Shown: positions 24,375 through 33,665, counted from the stretch's first letter. The stretch is DNA of 64,000 nt from Marinobacter sp. S0848L (GCF_023016065.1 NZ_JALKAQ010000003.1:186001-250000), one strand, 5' to 3'. Numbers and translations: made by a program. Notes: generated by a model not told the origin, from the sequence alone.

Positions 24375-27239
24375 TTGGAAACATCGGAATTTGCCATCGG
24401 TCAGCGTTGGGTTAGCCACAGTGATACGGCTTTGGGGTTGGGTATTGTTACCGACATCTCCGGTCGCCGAGTCACGCTGGGGTTTCCTGCGGCCGATGAA
24501 GAGCGCACTTACGCCATCGATAACGCACCTCTTTCGCGAATTGTGTATCAACTAGGTGAGGACATAGAAACCTTTGATGGCAACAAATATACCGTGCGTG
24601 CCGTGGAAGAAGTGGGCGGAATTCTGATGTACCACGCCGATGACGGCGATGAGATTGCGCAGGTTTCTGAAGTAAAACTGGCGGGCTCGGTCAACTTTTC
24701 GGCGCCTCACCAGCGTTTGTTTGCCGGCCAGTTCGATCGCAATGGCGCTTTCCGTTTGCGGGTGTCCACGCTAGAACACCAAGACCGGCTTCGGGCTTCG
24801 GCGGCGCAAGGGCTGATTGGTGCCCGTACTCAACACTTGCCCCATCAGCTGTACATCGCCCATGAAGTGGCCCGCCGCCACGCGCCACGAGTGTTGCTGG
24901 CTGATGAAGTTGGTTTGGGCAAAACCATTGAGGCCGGCCTCATTCTGCACTACCAATTGCATACTGGCCGTGCGCGTCGAGCGCTGATAGTAGTGCCGGA
25001 TTCATTGGTGCACCAGTGGTTGGTAGAAATGCTTCGTCGATTCAATCTACGGTTCTCGATTGTTGATCAAGGCCGTTACGACGACATCAAGGCTCAGGAA
25101 GACGATGTTGATGCGCTGGTTAACCACATTTTCGGTGACGAAGATGATGGCGAAAACCCGTTCGAATCGGACCAGTTGGTTCTTTGTAGCCTGGATTTTC
25201 TGGTGAATAGTAAAAAAGCCCGTGACCACGCTTTATCAGCGGGTTGGGACCTGATGGTGGTAGACGAAGCTCACCACTTGGCTTGGGCGCCAGAACAAGC
25301 AAGTTCAGAATACGAGGTTGTGGAAGAGCTGTCGGCTGCCAGTAAAGGGCTATTGTTGCTGACTGCAACTCCGGAACAGGTCGGGATAGCCAGCCACTTT
25401 GCCCGTTTGCGCTTGCTGGACCCGGCCCGCTTCCACGATCTGGAAACGTTTCGCTCGGAAGAACAACAGTACGAAGCCATCAACTCGGTAGTGCGGCGCC
25501 TGCAGGCATCGCCGGATCAAATTGCCGAGGAAGATAAAGCCGCTCTGGCGAACTGGTTAGGCGATGAGCTCGACGAATTACTGGAGCAGGGCGAGGCGCA
25601 CCAAGCTGTTATCGACGCATTGCTGGACCGTCACGGAACCGGGCGAGTGTTGTTCCGAAATACCCGTGCCGCGATTCAAGGTTTCCCCGAACGCCAGCCG
25701 CTGCCAGAACCTCTGCCTTGCCCGGAACTCTATGACGACGCCCGATACGGCGATGTAGGGCTGGCACCGGAGCAAACCGCTGCGGAAGAACAATGGCTGG
25801 CCGAAGATCCACGCGTGGCCTGGTTAGAGAAAAAACTGGCCAGTCTGCGCCCGGCGAAAGTCGTTGTTATCTGTGCTCGGGCCGATACGGCCATGGCGCT
25901 GGAAAGTTATTTGCAGCTACGGGCAGGCATTCGTAGTGCCGCCTTCCACGAACACTTGAGTCTGGTCGAGCGGGATCGTGCTGCAGCGTATTTTGCCGAC
26001 ACCGAGCAGGGCGCTCAGGTGTTGATCTGTTCGGAAATCGGCAGTGAAGGCCGTAACTTCCAGTTTGCTCATCACCTTGTGTTGTTTGATTTGCCGGCAA
26101 ACGCCGATTTGCTGGAGCAGCGGATTGGCCGTTTGGACCGAATTGGCCAGACTGAAACAATCAAGATTCACATTCCCTACCTGCAGGGCACCAGTCAGGA
26201 GGTTCAGTACCGTTGGTTCGAAGACGGCCTGAATGCCTTTACGGAAAGCTGTGCTGTGGGCGTTGCGGTGCATGAGCACGTCAGTAACGATTGGCAGAAG
26301 GCCCTCGACGGAGATCAGGCGGCACTGGAGCCGTTGCTGGCGGCCAGCGCCGACGAAACCAAGCGCTTGAAAACACTGTTGCACAACGGGCGGGATGCAC
26401 TGATCGAATTAAATTCCTGCCGCCGGGATGAGGCAGAAGCTCTGATCGCCGAGATCGAGAAAGAAGAAGGTTCGGCGCAGGTGCGCGATTACATGGTGCA
26501 GGCCTTCGATATATTGGGTGTCGATATCGAAGACCACAGCGAACACGCCGACGTACTTAAGCCTGGCGAGCAGTATCAGTCTGGCCACGTCTCTGAGTTG
26601 CCGGAAGATGGCCTGACGGTGACCTGGGAACGCGAACAAGCGTTACAGCGTGAAGATATGGCGTTCATGAGCTGGGAACACCCGATGGTGACGGGGGTAA
26701 TGGATTCAGTCACTAGCTCTGGTTTGGGTAAAGCAGCCCTTGCCAATTTGTCCGTCAAAGCGCTGCCCCCGGGAACGCTATTGCTGGAAGCGGTTTTTGC
26801 TGTGCATTGCCCAGCCCCTGAGAGCCTGCAGTTAACCCGTTACTTGCCGGTGTCGCCGCTGCGGTTGGTGGTAGACGTTAATGGCCGTGATTTGTCGAAG
26901 GCTTTGCCTCATGACCGCTTGAATGAATTGTGCTCAAACATTCGTCGGCGTACGGCCCAGGCGATCGTGCCTAAAATCCGGGCTGAAGTGGAAACCATGG
27001 TGGATCACGCAGAGCGGCTGTCTGATCCGCACCTGACACCGCTTAAAGAGCAGGCGCTTGCTCAGGTTGAAGCGGGTTTCGAACCAGAAATCCGGCGCTT
27101 GGAGGCGTTGCGAAAGGTTAACCCGGCGATCCGCGATGAGGAAGTCGACTTCCTGCGTGACCAACTGGCCGCCGCGCGTGAAGCGGTGGGGCATGCCAGC
27201 CTGGCGCTGGAAGGTATTCGGGTGATTGTGACATCGTGA
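24375..27239 (+). CDS. rapA: RNA polymerase-associated ATPase RapA (HepA)
   Basis: RapA is a Swi2/Snf2 ATPase that binds RNA polymerase and helps recycle it after transcription. The 954-residue protein has the N-terminal tandem Tudor-like domain (FAIGQRWVSHSDTALGLGIV), Walker A LADEVGLGKTIEAGLIL, the motif II VVDEAHHLAW, and the helicase C domain with SEIGSEGRNFQFA and QRIGRLDRIGQ. I place the start at TTG 24375, preceded by GCGGAGG at ideal spacing; the in-frame ATG at 24306 lies inside cysZ and has no ribosome site. Length and domain order fit E. coli RapA (968 residues). Confidence 0.95.
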   Translation: METSEFAIGQRWVSHSDTALGLGIVTDISGRRVTLGFPAADEERTYAIDNAPLSRIVYQLGEDIETFDGNKYTVRAVEEVGGILMYHADDGDEIAQVSEVKLAGSVNFSAPHQRLFAGQFDRNGAFRLRVSTLEHQDRLRASAAQGLIGARTQHLPHQLYIAHEVARRHAPRVLLADEVGLGKTIEAGLILHYQLHTGRARRALIVVPDSLVHQWLVEMLRRFNLRFSIVDQGRYDDIKAQEDDVDALVNHIFGDEDDGENPFESDQLVLCSLDFLVNSKKARDHALSAGWDLMVVDEAHHLAWAPEQASSEYEVVEELSAASKGLLLLTATPEQVGIASHFARLRLLDPARFHDLETFRSEEQQYEAINSVVRRLQASPDQIAEEDKAALANWLGDELDELLEQGEAHQAVIDALLDRHGTGRVLFRNTRAAIQGFPERQPLPEPLPCPELYDDARYGDVGLAPEQTAAEEQWLAEDPRVAWLEKKLASLRPAKVVVICARADTAMALESYLQLRAGIRSAAFHEHLSLVERDRAAAYFADTEQGAQVLICSEIGSEGRNFQFAHHLVLFDLPANADLLEQRIGRLDRIGQTETIKIHIPYLQGTSQEVQYRWFEDGLNAFTESCAVGVAVHEHVSNDWQKALDGDQAALEPLLAASADETKRLKTLLHNGRDALIELNSCRRDEAEALIAEIEKEEGSAQVRDYMVQAFDILGVDIEDHSEHADVLKPGEQYQSGHVSELPEDGLTVTWEREQALQREDMAFMSWEHPMVTGVMDSVTSSGLGKAALANLSVKALPPGTLLLEAVFAVHCPAPESLQLTRYLPVSPLRLVVDVNGRDLSKALPHDRLNELCSNIRRRTAQAIVPKIRAEVETMVDHAERLSDPHLTPLKEQALAQVEAGFEPEIRRLEALRKVNPAIRDEEVDFLRDQLAAAREAVGHASLALEGIRVIVTS

Positions 27240-27321
27240 CAAAAGCCGTGAATTTGCTCTCGTGGTTATCTAGCGCAAGGACACCTGTTAAGGTAAGTTG
27301 AATAAACGAATCATTAGCCAG

Positions 27322-27350
27322 AGCCTTGGGTCAATACGACCAAGGCTTTA
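27322..27350 (+). terminator. Terminator-like hairpin between rapA and fadE
   Basis: AGCCTTGG (27322-27329) and CCAAGGCT (27340-27347) form an 8-bp stem followed by TTAAT. The short T-tract makes it a weak terminator candidate for rapA; it lies 83 bases after the rapA stop and 28 bases before fadE. Confidence 0.45.
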
Positions 27351-27377
27351 ATCCATGGAAGACAGAGAGAACCTAAA

Positions 27378-29825
27378 ATGACCTTGATTCTTTTTCTGGC
27401 GGCAATAGCCGGCTTACTCTTTGTAATGCGTCGGGAATCGGGCGCCAAGCACGCTATTGGCGTGATGTTGGTTGTGGGCGTGCTATCCCTTTTCGTTGGC
27501 TCCGGCTGGTTAAGCTTGGTGCTGTTCGTGGGCGCCGCCATCACCGCAGCTGCCGGCTTGCCGCAATTCCGCATTAACTGGCTGACCCCGCGGGTGTTTG
27601 CCATCTTCAAAAAAGTGGCGCCGAAAGTCTCGGAAACCGAAAAGGTCGCTTTGGAAGCAGGCACCGTGGGCTGGGACGGTGAACTGTTCACCGGCCGCCC
27701 GGATTGGCACAACCTGTTGATCAATCGTCACAGTGGTTTAAATGAAGAAGAGCAAGCCTTCGTGGATAACCAGTGCACGCAGGCCGTTAGCATGTGTAAC
27801 GCATGGGATCTGGCGGTTGAGCGTGCCGATTTGCCCAAAGAGTTGTGGGATTTTCTGAAGAAAGAAAAGTTCTTCGGCATGATTATTCCGAAAGAATACG
27901 GCGGTTTGGGTTTCTCGGCGAAAGCGCAGACGGCCGTCCTGCAGAAATTGGCCGCCAATGAAATGCTGATGGTGACCGTCGGGGTGCCAAACTCGCTTGG
28001 GCCCGGCGAGCTGCTGCTGAAGTACGGTACAGAAGAACAGAAAAAGCACTATCTGCCGCGTCTGGCCGATGGTCGCGAGATTCCCTGTTTTGGTTTGACC
28101 GGCCCACGTGCCGGCTCCGATGCCACGTCATTGCCTGACACCGGTATCGTGTGCAAACAGGAAGTTGATGGAAAAGAAGTGCTGGGTATCCGCCTCAACT
28201 TCGAGAAGCGCTGGATCACTCTGGCCCCGGTTGCCACCGTTGTTGGCCTGGCGTTCCGGATGTTCGACCCTGATGGGCTGCTGGGCGACACCGAAGATCA
28301 TGGTATTACCTGCGCGTTGATTCCGCGTGATACTGACGGCATGGAAATTGGCCGTCGTCATTGCCCGATTGGTTCACCGTTCATGAACGGGCCGATTAAA
28401 GGCAAAGATGTCTTCATTCCGCTGGATTTCATCATCGGTGGTCAGGAAATGGCCGGCCAGGGCTGGCGTATGCTGGTTGAATGTCTGTCGGTTGGTCGCT
28501 GCATTACACTGCCGTCCGGCGCGGCTGGTGCAGCGGCGTACTCGGTTGGCACCGCAGGTGGCTTTACCCGCGTTCGTCGCCAGTTCAATACCCCGGTGGC
28601 TGAAATGGAAGGTGTGCAGGCACCTCTGGCGCGCATTGCCAGTAAGACCTACATCGCACAATCTGCGGTTAATCACACGGCGAACATGATTGATAGGGGT
28701 GAGAAGCCGGCAGTGCCGTCTGCAATCCTGAAATATCACCTGACCGAATTCCAACGTGACGTCTTGACCGATGCCATGGACGTACACGGTGGTAAAGCAG
28801 TCACACTGGGGCCCCGTAACTATCTGGGCATTGGCTACAGCGGTATGCCGGTGTCGATCACGGTGGAGGGTGCCAACATCATGACCCGCAGCCTGATGAT
28901 CTTCGGGCAGGGTGCCATTCGTTGTCATCCGTATGTGCTTAAAGAGCTGGCCGCCAAAGACAACGACGACCTGAAAGCCTTCGACGAAGCCTTCTTTGGC
29001 CATGCCGGGCTGATCTTCGGCAACGCCGCACGTGCCTTCACCCAAGCCTTTGGTATCGGTAAAGCGGATGTTCCCCTCGACAGTGCTTCGAGCAAATACG
29101 CTCAGGCGTTGGCGCGTTTCAGCTCTGCATTTGGCCTGTGTGCCGATGCGGCTATGTCCACCCTGGGTGGCGAGTTGAAGATGCGTGAGCTGCTGTCTGC
29201 GCGTTTGGGCGATATGCTGGCGAACCTGTATTTGGGGTCCATGGTGCTGAAGAACTGGCACGAAGAACAGCCGGCTGAAGGCGAGAAAGAACTGATGGAA
29301 TACAGCATGACCTTGCTGTTGAACCGCACCGAGACTGCCCTCGACGAGTTCCTCAAGAATTTGCCGAACCGTCCGGTGGCCATGGCACTGCGGGTTGTCA
29401 CGCTGCCGCTGGGCCGTTGCTGGGCAGAACCTAACGACAAACTGACCCGGGCCCTGGCGCAGGCCATCTCCAAAGATACACCGCTGCGTAACAAGTTGCT
29501 GGCGGGTGCCTGGACCACTGACGGTGACGGCGATGTGCCCAATCCAGTCGCCCAGTACAATCACCTGCTCAAGGATTACGACAAGGCGGAACAATTGTAT
29601 CGAAAGGCCACCAAAGCCTACGCCAAAGGCGATCTGCCGATGACGGCCTTGCACCCGGAAGAACGTTTCGAAGCGGCTCTGAAGGCGGACGTGTTCACCC
29701 AGGAAGAAGCCGACTTTATGCGTGAGTATGAAGCGTTGGTGCTTGAAATGCTGACCGTCGACGACTTCCCGTTTGATGAGTTTGCCAGTAACAAGGACAC
29801 GCTTATCGACCACAACCCGGCGTGA
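27378..29825 (+). CDS. fadE: Acyl-CoA dehydrogenase FadE
   Basis: FadE catalyses the first dehydrogenation of fatty-acid beta-oxidation with FAD. The 815-residue length is that of the proteobacterial FadE class (E. coli 814). Two N-terminal hydrophobic stretches (about 2-16 and 27-55) suggest membrane association. The catalytic core shows ACDH motifs FGMIIPKEYGGLGFSAKAQT and FGLTGPRAGSDATSLPD, and KYHLTEFQRDVLTDAMDVHG. The C-terminal FadE-specific domain continues to the end. It is consistent with a lifestyle based on lipids or hydrocarbons. crcB follows after 14 bases. Confidence 0.96.
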   Translation: MTLILFLAAIAGLLFVMRRESGAKHAIGVMLVVGVLSLFVGSGWLSLVLFVGAAITAAAGLPQFRINWLTPRVFAIFKKVAPKVSETEKVALEAGTVGWDGELFTGRPDWHNLLINRHSGLNEEEQAFVDNQCTQAVSMCNAWDLAVERADLPKELWDFLKKEKFFGMIIPKEYGGLGFSAKAQTAVLQKLAANEMLMVTVGVPNSLGPGELLLKYGTEEQKKHYLPRLADGREIPCFGLTGPRAGSDATSLPDTGIVCKQEVDGKEVLGIRLNFEKRWITLAPVATVVGLAFRMFDPDGLLGDTEDHGITCALIPRDTDGMEIGRRHCPIGSPFMNGPIKGKDVFIPLDFIIGGQEMAGQGWRMLVECLSVGRCITLPSGAAGAAAYSVGTAGGFTRVRRQFNTPVAEMEGVQAPLARIASKTYIAQSAVNHTANMIDRGEKPAVPSAILKYHLTEFQRDVLTDAMDVHGGKAVTLGPRNYLGIGYSGMPVSITVEGANIMTRSLMIFGQGAIRCHPYVLKELAAKDNDDLKAFDEAFFGHAGLIFGNAARAFTQAFGIGKADVPLDSASSKYAQALARFSSAFGLCADAAMSTLGGELKMRELLSARLGDMLANLYLGSMVLKNWHEEQPAEGEKELMEYSMTLLLNRTETALDEFLKNLPNRPVAMALRVVTLPLGRCWAEPNDKLTRALAQAISKDTPLRNKLLAGAWTTDGDGDVPNPVAQYNHLLKDYDKAEQLYRKATKAYAKGDLPMTALHPEERFEAALKADVFTQEEADFMREYEALVLEMLTVDDFPFDEFASNKDTLIDHNPA

Positions 29826-29839
29826 GGGCGTGAGCTGAA

Positions 29840-30220
29840 ATGTGGCTGTCTGCCTTTGCTGTAAGTGTTGGCGCCGTTATTGGTGCCAACCTTCGGTGGG
29901 CTTTGGGGATGTGGTTGAACGCGTCCTACCACGTTGTACCTTGGGGCACCTTGGCGGCCAACTTGTTTGGGGGCTGGCTGGTGGGTGTATTGATTGGTTA
30001 CTTTACACACAATAGCTCGCTGGCACCGGAATGGCGTTTGTTTGCGATAACCGGATTGTGTGGTGCCCTGACAACCTTCTCGACGTTTTCCCTGGAAATG
30101 TTTGCCGCGCTGCAGGGCGGCAAGTGGGCCGCGGCCTTGACCGGGATACTGTTACACGTTGTGGGCTCAATATTAATGACCGCTTTGGGGTTCTGGACCT
30201 TCGCGTTGCTTAAAGGTTAA
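29840..30220 (+). CDS. crcB: Fluoride channel CrcB/FluC
   Basis: CrcB/FluC exports fluoride through a dual-topology dimeric channel. The 126-residue protein has four membrane helices, the N-terminal GAVIGANLRWALGMWLN with the conserved Asn-Leu-Arg, WGTLAANLFGGWLVG, and the TM3 break motif GLCGALTTFSTFSLE. I do not see a convincing fluoride riboswitch in the 14 bases between it and fadE, so any such control would have to act on the fadE transcript. Confidence 0.95.
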   Translation: MWLSAFAVSVGAVIGANLRWALGMWLNASYHVVPWGTLAANLFGGWLVGVLIGYFTHNSSLAPEWRLFAITGLCGALTTFSTFSLEMFAALQGGKWAAALTGILLHVVGSILMTALGFWTFALLKG

Positions 30221-30283
30221 CGCTCGAAAACACGCCGATTTCGGCCTGTGTATCTTTACCTACACAAAATCTTACAAAGACTC

Positions 30284-30483
30284 TTGGCAAGCCCGATATT
30301 CCAGAGTAGAGTGTTTACTGAAGGAAAGATTAGCAAAGCAGTTCATGAATAAGACGTACCTCCGCAGTTAGTAGTGCCGTCCTGTTTTTGATCCCGCGAG
30401 TTCAGTTTTTCCGTATACACGCTGACCAGCATCAGAATGGTGTGTGGCAGCAGATAAAATGATTGATTTCAGGAAGTTTACGT
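30284..30483 (+). promoter_or_regulatory. Promoter and long 5' leader of the cold-shock gene
   Basis: A -35 TTGGCA (30284-30289) and -10 TAGAGT (30307-30312) are separated by exactly 17 bases. Transcription from here gives a leader of about 165 bases before the ATG, typical of cspA genes whose mRNA folds differently in the cold. AAGACGTACC near 30352-30361 resembles the cspA cold box core GACGTAC. The leader contains no ORF. Confidence 0.5.
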
Positions 30484-30690
30484 ATGTCTACTGTTACCGG
30501 TACTGTTAAGTTCTTCAACGAAGCTAAAGGTTTTGGCTTTATCACTCGTGAAGGCGGCCCGGACGTATTTGTTCACTACAGCGCCATTCAAGGCTCAGGA
30601 TTCAAGACTCTGGCCGAAGGCCAGCAGGTAGAGTTCACCGTGACTCAGGGCCAGAAAGGTCCTCAGGCGGAGAACGTTGTTGCTCTGTAA
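30484..30690 (+). CDS. Cold-shock protein, CspA family
   Basis: This 68-residue protein is a single cold-shock domain that binds single-stranded RNA and DNA and melts RNA structure. Both nucleic-acid motifs are present: KGFGFI (RNP1) and DVFVHYSAI (RNP2), after GTVKFFNEA. The ATG at 30484 follows AGGAAG. The in-frame codon at 30463 only adds leader sequence. It is followed by a clean terminator. Whether it is cold-inducible or constitutive cannot be fixed from the protein, but the long leader favours regulation. Confidence 0.95.
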   Translation: MSTVTGTVKFFNEAKGFGFITREGGPDVFVHYSAIQGSGFKTLAEGQQVEFTVTQGQKGPQAENVVAL

Positions 30691-30715
30691 TCTGTAAAGA
30701 TTCAAGCACAACATG

Positions 30716-30740
30716 AAAAGGCAGCTTCGGCTGCCTTTTT
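30716..30740 (+). terminator. Rho-independent terminator of the cold-shock gene
   Basis: GGCAGC-TTCG-GCTGCC (30720-30735) is a perfect stem with a stable UUCG tetraloop, flanked by AAAA before and TTTTT after. The symmetry lets it work in both directions. Confidence 0.93.
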
Positions 30741-30941
30741 GCGTTTTTGGGGAAAGAGAAAAACCGCTGACCGCCAAGAACCAAATGATCTGAGCGCGCG
30801 ATGCTATGAACGAAATAGAATCAAATCTTCCTGTTGCACCCGCAGTTCTTGACTATAGTTAAGACAACAAACGGCAGAAACCCGAGCCACCTCGGGCGCC
30901 GTGTGTCCCGATACTAACAACAGTAAAATGCGGGGTAGTCT

Positions 30942-31553
30942 ATGCTGCTGTCTCATGCGTTCGGTCTCTTTACCCATCCCGGCGAGGAATGGGCATCGAT
31001 ACGTAAAGAACATGAAAGTCCGATGAAACTCTACGTGGCCTATGTGCTGGCGTTAGCCGCCATTGCGCCTGTTTGCGCCTATATATCCACAGCCCACTTT
31101 GGTTGGACGGTGGGCAACGAAAGGTTAATCAAATTAACGGAAATCAGCGCGCTTCAGCTGAGCATTCTGACCTACCTGGCAATGTTGGTGGGCGTGTTTG
31201 CTCTGGGTTATGCCATTAACTGGATGGCCAAGACCTATGGCGCGAAAGAAGAGTATGTTCCGTCCAATGGTGTGGCGCTGGCGGCTTATTCGTGCACGCC
31301 CATGTTTTTGGCAGGCTTTGCTCTGCTGTATCCGGTTCCATGGTTTAATGCGTTTGTTTTTCTGGCAGCAGCGGCCTACAGCGCGTGGCTGATGTACGAC
31401 GGACTGCCTATCGTCATGGGGATCGAGAAAGAGCGGGCCGTGATGTACGGCGGAGCACTGTTAACGGTTGCTTTGGTCATTCTGGTTTCGACCCGTGGGG
31501 GATCGGTTATTCTGTGGAATCTGGGCGTTGGCCCGGTCTTCATCAGCGGCTGA
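30942..31553 (+). CDS. Yip1-domain inner-membrane protein
   Basis: The 203-residue protein has about five hydrophobic segments between 25 and 203. The N-terminal pattern SHAFGLFTHPGEEWASIRKE is typical of the bacterial Yip1 family, where a short amphipathic start precedes the membrane domain. GVALAAYSCTPMFLAGF and AYSAWLMYDGLPIVMGI are further family marks. Function is unknown. An imperfect palindrome CTTGACTATAGTTAAG at 30848-30863 lies upstream and could be part of its promoter. Confidence 0.75.
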   Translation: MLLSHAFGLFTHPGEEWASIRKEHESPMKLYVAYVLALAAIAPVCAYISTAHFGWTVGNERLIKLTEISALQLSILTYLAMLVGVFALGYAINWMAKTYGAKEEYVPSNGVALAAYSCTPMFLAGFALLYPVPWFNAFVFLAAAAYSAWLMYDGLPIVMGIEKERAVMYGGALLTVALVILVSTRGGSVILWNLGVGPVFISG

Positions 31554-31661
31554 TTTTTGACGGATAGTGTGTAGCACTTCTAAGGATGGAGGTGCTGACT
31601 TGGGTTGGGGCTGAAATCGTTATAGGATGTCAGCCTCGCACTCAACTTTGAAAGGAATCAG

Positions 31662-31955
31662 ATGATGAGTAAGCCCATCGTTTTACTTGGTGATCTGGGT
31701 ATGGATCACGCCGGCTTCCCCCCAACCCCCGTAATTGCAGGCTCTCCCGATGTCTTGGTTGACGGCAAACCCGTCGCCCGGCTGGGGGATCCATTGGCAC
31801 CGCACTCCAAACCAAAACATCCTCCCCATCCCCGTGCAATTGCTGCAGGCTCAGCGACCGTCATGATCAACGGGCAGCCAGCCGCAATTACCGGCAGCGC
31901 CGTGTCCTGTGGCGGCGTGACCATCGGTAGCGGCACCGTAATCATTGGTGGTTGA
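31662..31955 (+). CDS. PAAR-domain protein (T6SS spike-tip-like)
   Basis: The 97-residue protein has the PAAR fold pattern: PVIAGSPDVLVDGKPVARLGD, then an inner HPPHPRAIAAGSATVMINGQPAA, and C-terminal GSAVSCGGVTIGSGTVIIGG. PAAR proteins sharpen the tip of the type VI secretion spike and carry effectors. This copy has no toxin domain, and no T6SS gene or immunity gene is in the window, so it is an orphan. Start at the first of two ATGs behind AAAGGAA. It converges on the HPP gene with 5 bases between stops. Confidence 0.85.
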   Translation: MMSKPIVLLGDLGMDHAGFPPTPVIAGSPDVLVDGKPVARLGDPLAPHSKPKHPPHPRAIAAGSATVMINGQPAAITGSAVSCGGVTIGSGTVIIGG

Positions 31956-31960
31956 GGGTT

Positions 31961-32590
31961 TTACTGCGCCACCGACGATGCGGCTGGCGCAGTTGAGTCG
32001 GCTTCCGTTGACCAGAGTGGGTAGGGAATACCTGCGAGCCGGTTCATGGCAAACGCATGAGCAATCAGCAGCGCAACCCCCGCCATAAGCACAGGCAGCT
32101 GGGCTGGGTCGGGCATCAATCCCAAGGATACGATCAATGCGGTTGCACCGGCGGGTGGGTGTGCAACATTGAAGAGCACCATCAAGCACCCGGTTAATCC
32201 GAGCGACAGTGCTGCTGCACCGACACGAGGCAGGTCCACGCCCGTTAGAAAGGCTGACGATTGTTCTTGCAGGCCAAACAGGTAAAGGCTGAGCAACCCC
32301 ATTAACGCGCCAATCAAGTGACCGCATAAGGTGTTCTTGGGGGAAGCAGGTTGAGCCATCGGTACGTAAAAAAGGATAAACGCGGTCGCACCCAGGGATG
32401 GGAATATGAACGCTTCCTGAGTAACCAGCGCGACAAACGACACCAGCGCAATGCTCAGGCCACCATTAATCAGGTTGAAGCCGGCCAGCACCGTTTTGCG
32501 GCTGTATTTTTGTGCCAGATTTTCCAGATGAAGCGCCTTCAGAAGCCCGATCGCGAGCTGCCAGCGCAACCTTTCGTTACGAATACCCAT
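31961..32590 (-). CDS. HPP family integral membrane protein
   Basis: HPP proteins are membrane proteins named for a His-Pro-Pro motif, here in LFNVAHPPAGATALIVSLG. From the ATG at 32590 this one has 209 residues and about five helices, with SLGATAFILFYVPMAQPASPKN as the other conserved block. Some family members transport nitrite; the role here is unknown. The in-frame start at 32653 adds 21 residues lacking conservation. It lies convergent to the PAAR gene and divergent from pbpG. Confidence 0.85.
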   Translation of the reverse strand: MGIRNERLRWQLAIGLLKALHLENLAQKYSRKTVLAGFNLINGGLSIALVSFVALVTQEAFIFPSLGATAFILFYVPMAQPASPKNTLCGHLIGALMGLLSLYLFGLQEQSSAFLTGVDLPRVGAAALSLGLTGCLMVLFNVAHPPAGATALIVSLGLMPDPAQLPVLMAGVALLIAHAFAMNRLAGIPYPLWSTEADSTAPAASSVAQ

Positions 32591-32771
32591 GCTTGTTCCA
32601 TTGCACCAAAAGGGTGCGCAATAATACGGCTTGTCGAAAATCAAGACAAACAAGGATTTCCGATAATGCTTAAGAGGGTTATGGATAACCGTGACTCGTG
32701 CCTGCGCTCAAACGGCTGCGCTGTTATAGTAGCCACCCTTTCAATGCTGCAGAAGGCGGGTTCACAGAGGT

Positions 32772-33665
32772 ATGGCTTGTTCCATGAAATGGTGGTTGTT
32801 GTTACTTGTTTTGGTGTCGGTCGTAAGCCACGGTAAAACCGTAGAAAAACCCAACCTCGCTTCCGCGAGTGCAGCAGTTGCTCTGGTCGATGACAACCGC
32901 TTATTGGTGGACAAGTTCGCGAATAGGCCCGTACCGGTGGCGTCAGTTACCAAGCTGATGACGGCCTTGGTGATTGTGGAGTCGGGTTTGGATATGAACG
33001 AATGGCTGACCTTTGAAGAGCGGCACCGGCCCGCTGCTGCAAATGCCTGGACGCGTATTCGAATCGGCTCCCAACTACGCCGAAAAGATGTTTTGCGGAT
33101 CGCCCTGATGGCCTCCGAGAACTTCGCGGCCTATACCTTGGCCCGAGCATTCCCGAAAGGCTTTGATGGCTTTGTTGAAGCTATGAACCGTAAAGCTAAA
33201 ATCTTGGGGATGGCCGATACTCGATTTGTTGATCCCACGGGGCTGTCGACACAGAATACTTCGTCGGCCGCCGATCTTGTATTGCTGGCAAGAGCCGCGT
33301 TAAAACATCCGCAAATTCGGGAGTACTCTACCACCGGATATTTCCGTGCGGAGTTTCGAAAACCCCGTTACAGCTTGTCCTATGGCAATACGAATTCCCT
33401 CGTGCAAAGTGAACGGTGGGGGGTAAGTTTAAGTAAAACCGGTTATCTCAAAGAAGCGGGGCGGTGTTTGGTTATGGTGTCCGAGATGGACGGGAAAGAC
33501 GTGATTACCGTGCTGCTGGATTCGTTGGGTACCCGCTCTCCCATGGGGGATGCCGGGCGCATTAAGCGATGGATGGCGACAGGCGAACCCGGTTCGGTCG
33601 CAAAAGCCGCGAAGCGCTATGAACAGGAAAAGAACGCGGCCTTAGGTCGCTCTAGCGGACAATAG
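32772..33665 (+). CDS. pbpG: D-alanyl-D-alanine endopeptidase PbpG (PBP7)
   Basis: PBP7-type enzymes cleave peptide cross-bridges in peptidoglycan. The 297-residue precursor has a signal sequence (CSMKWWLLLLVLVSVVSHG, ending near residue 19-20). The penicillin-binding triad is complete: SVTK with catalytic Ser at about 58, SEN at about 116 (ASENFAAYTLA) and KTG at about 222 (SKTGYLKEAG). The latter part PTGLSTQNTSSAADL matches family. Start at ATG 32772; a second ATG at 32784 is possible. Its end overlaps the end of rsuA by 14 bases on the opposite strand. Confidence 0.93.
   Translation: MACSMKWWLLLLVLVSVVSHGKTVEKPNLASASAAVALVDDNRLLVDKFANRPVPVASVTKLMTALVIVESGLDMNEWLTFEERHRPAAANAWTRIRIGSQLRRKDVLRIALMASENFAAYTLARAFPKGFDGFVEAMNRKAKILGMADTRFVDPTGLSTQNTSSAADLVLLARAALKHPQIREYSTTGYFRAEFRKPRYSLSYGNTNSLVQSERWGVSLSKTGYLKEAGRCLVMVSEMDGKDVITVLLDSLGTRSPMGDAGRIKRWMATGEPGSVAKAAKRYEQEKNAALGRSSGQ

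Noticed and set aside
28374-29813. 479-residue open frame on the minus strand within fadE
   Set aside because: It is the antisense shadow of a clear FadE gene, shows no family motif and has no ribosome site.
30848-30896. Palindrome CTTGACTATAGTTAAG and a small CCCGAG/CTCGGG hairpin before the Yip1-like gene
   Set aside because: Too short and isolated to assign a role; noted only as a possible promoter part.
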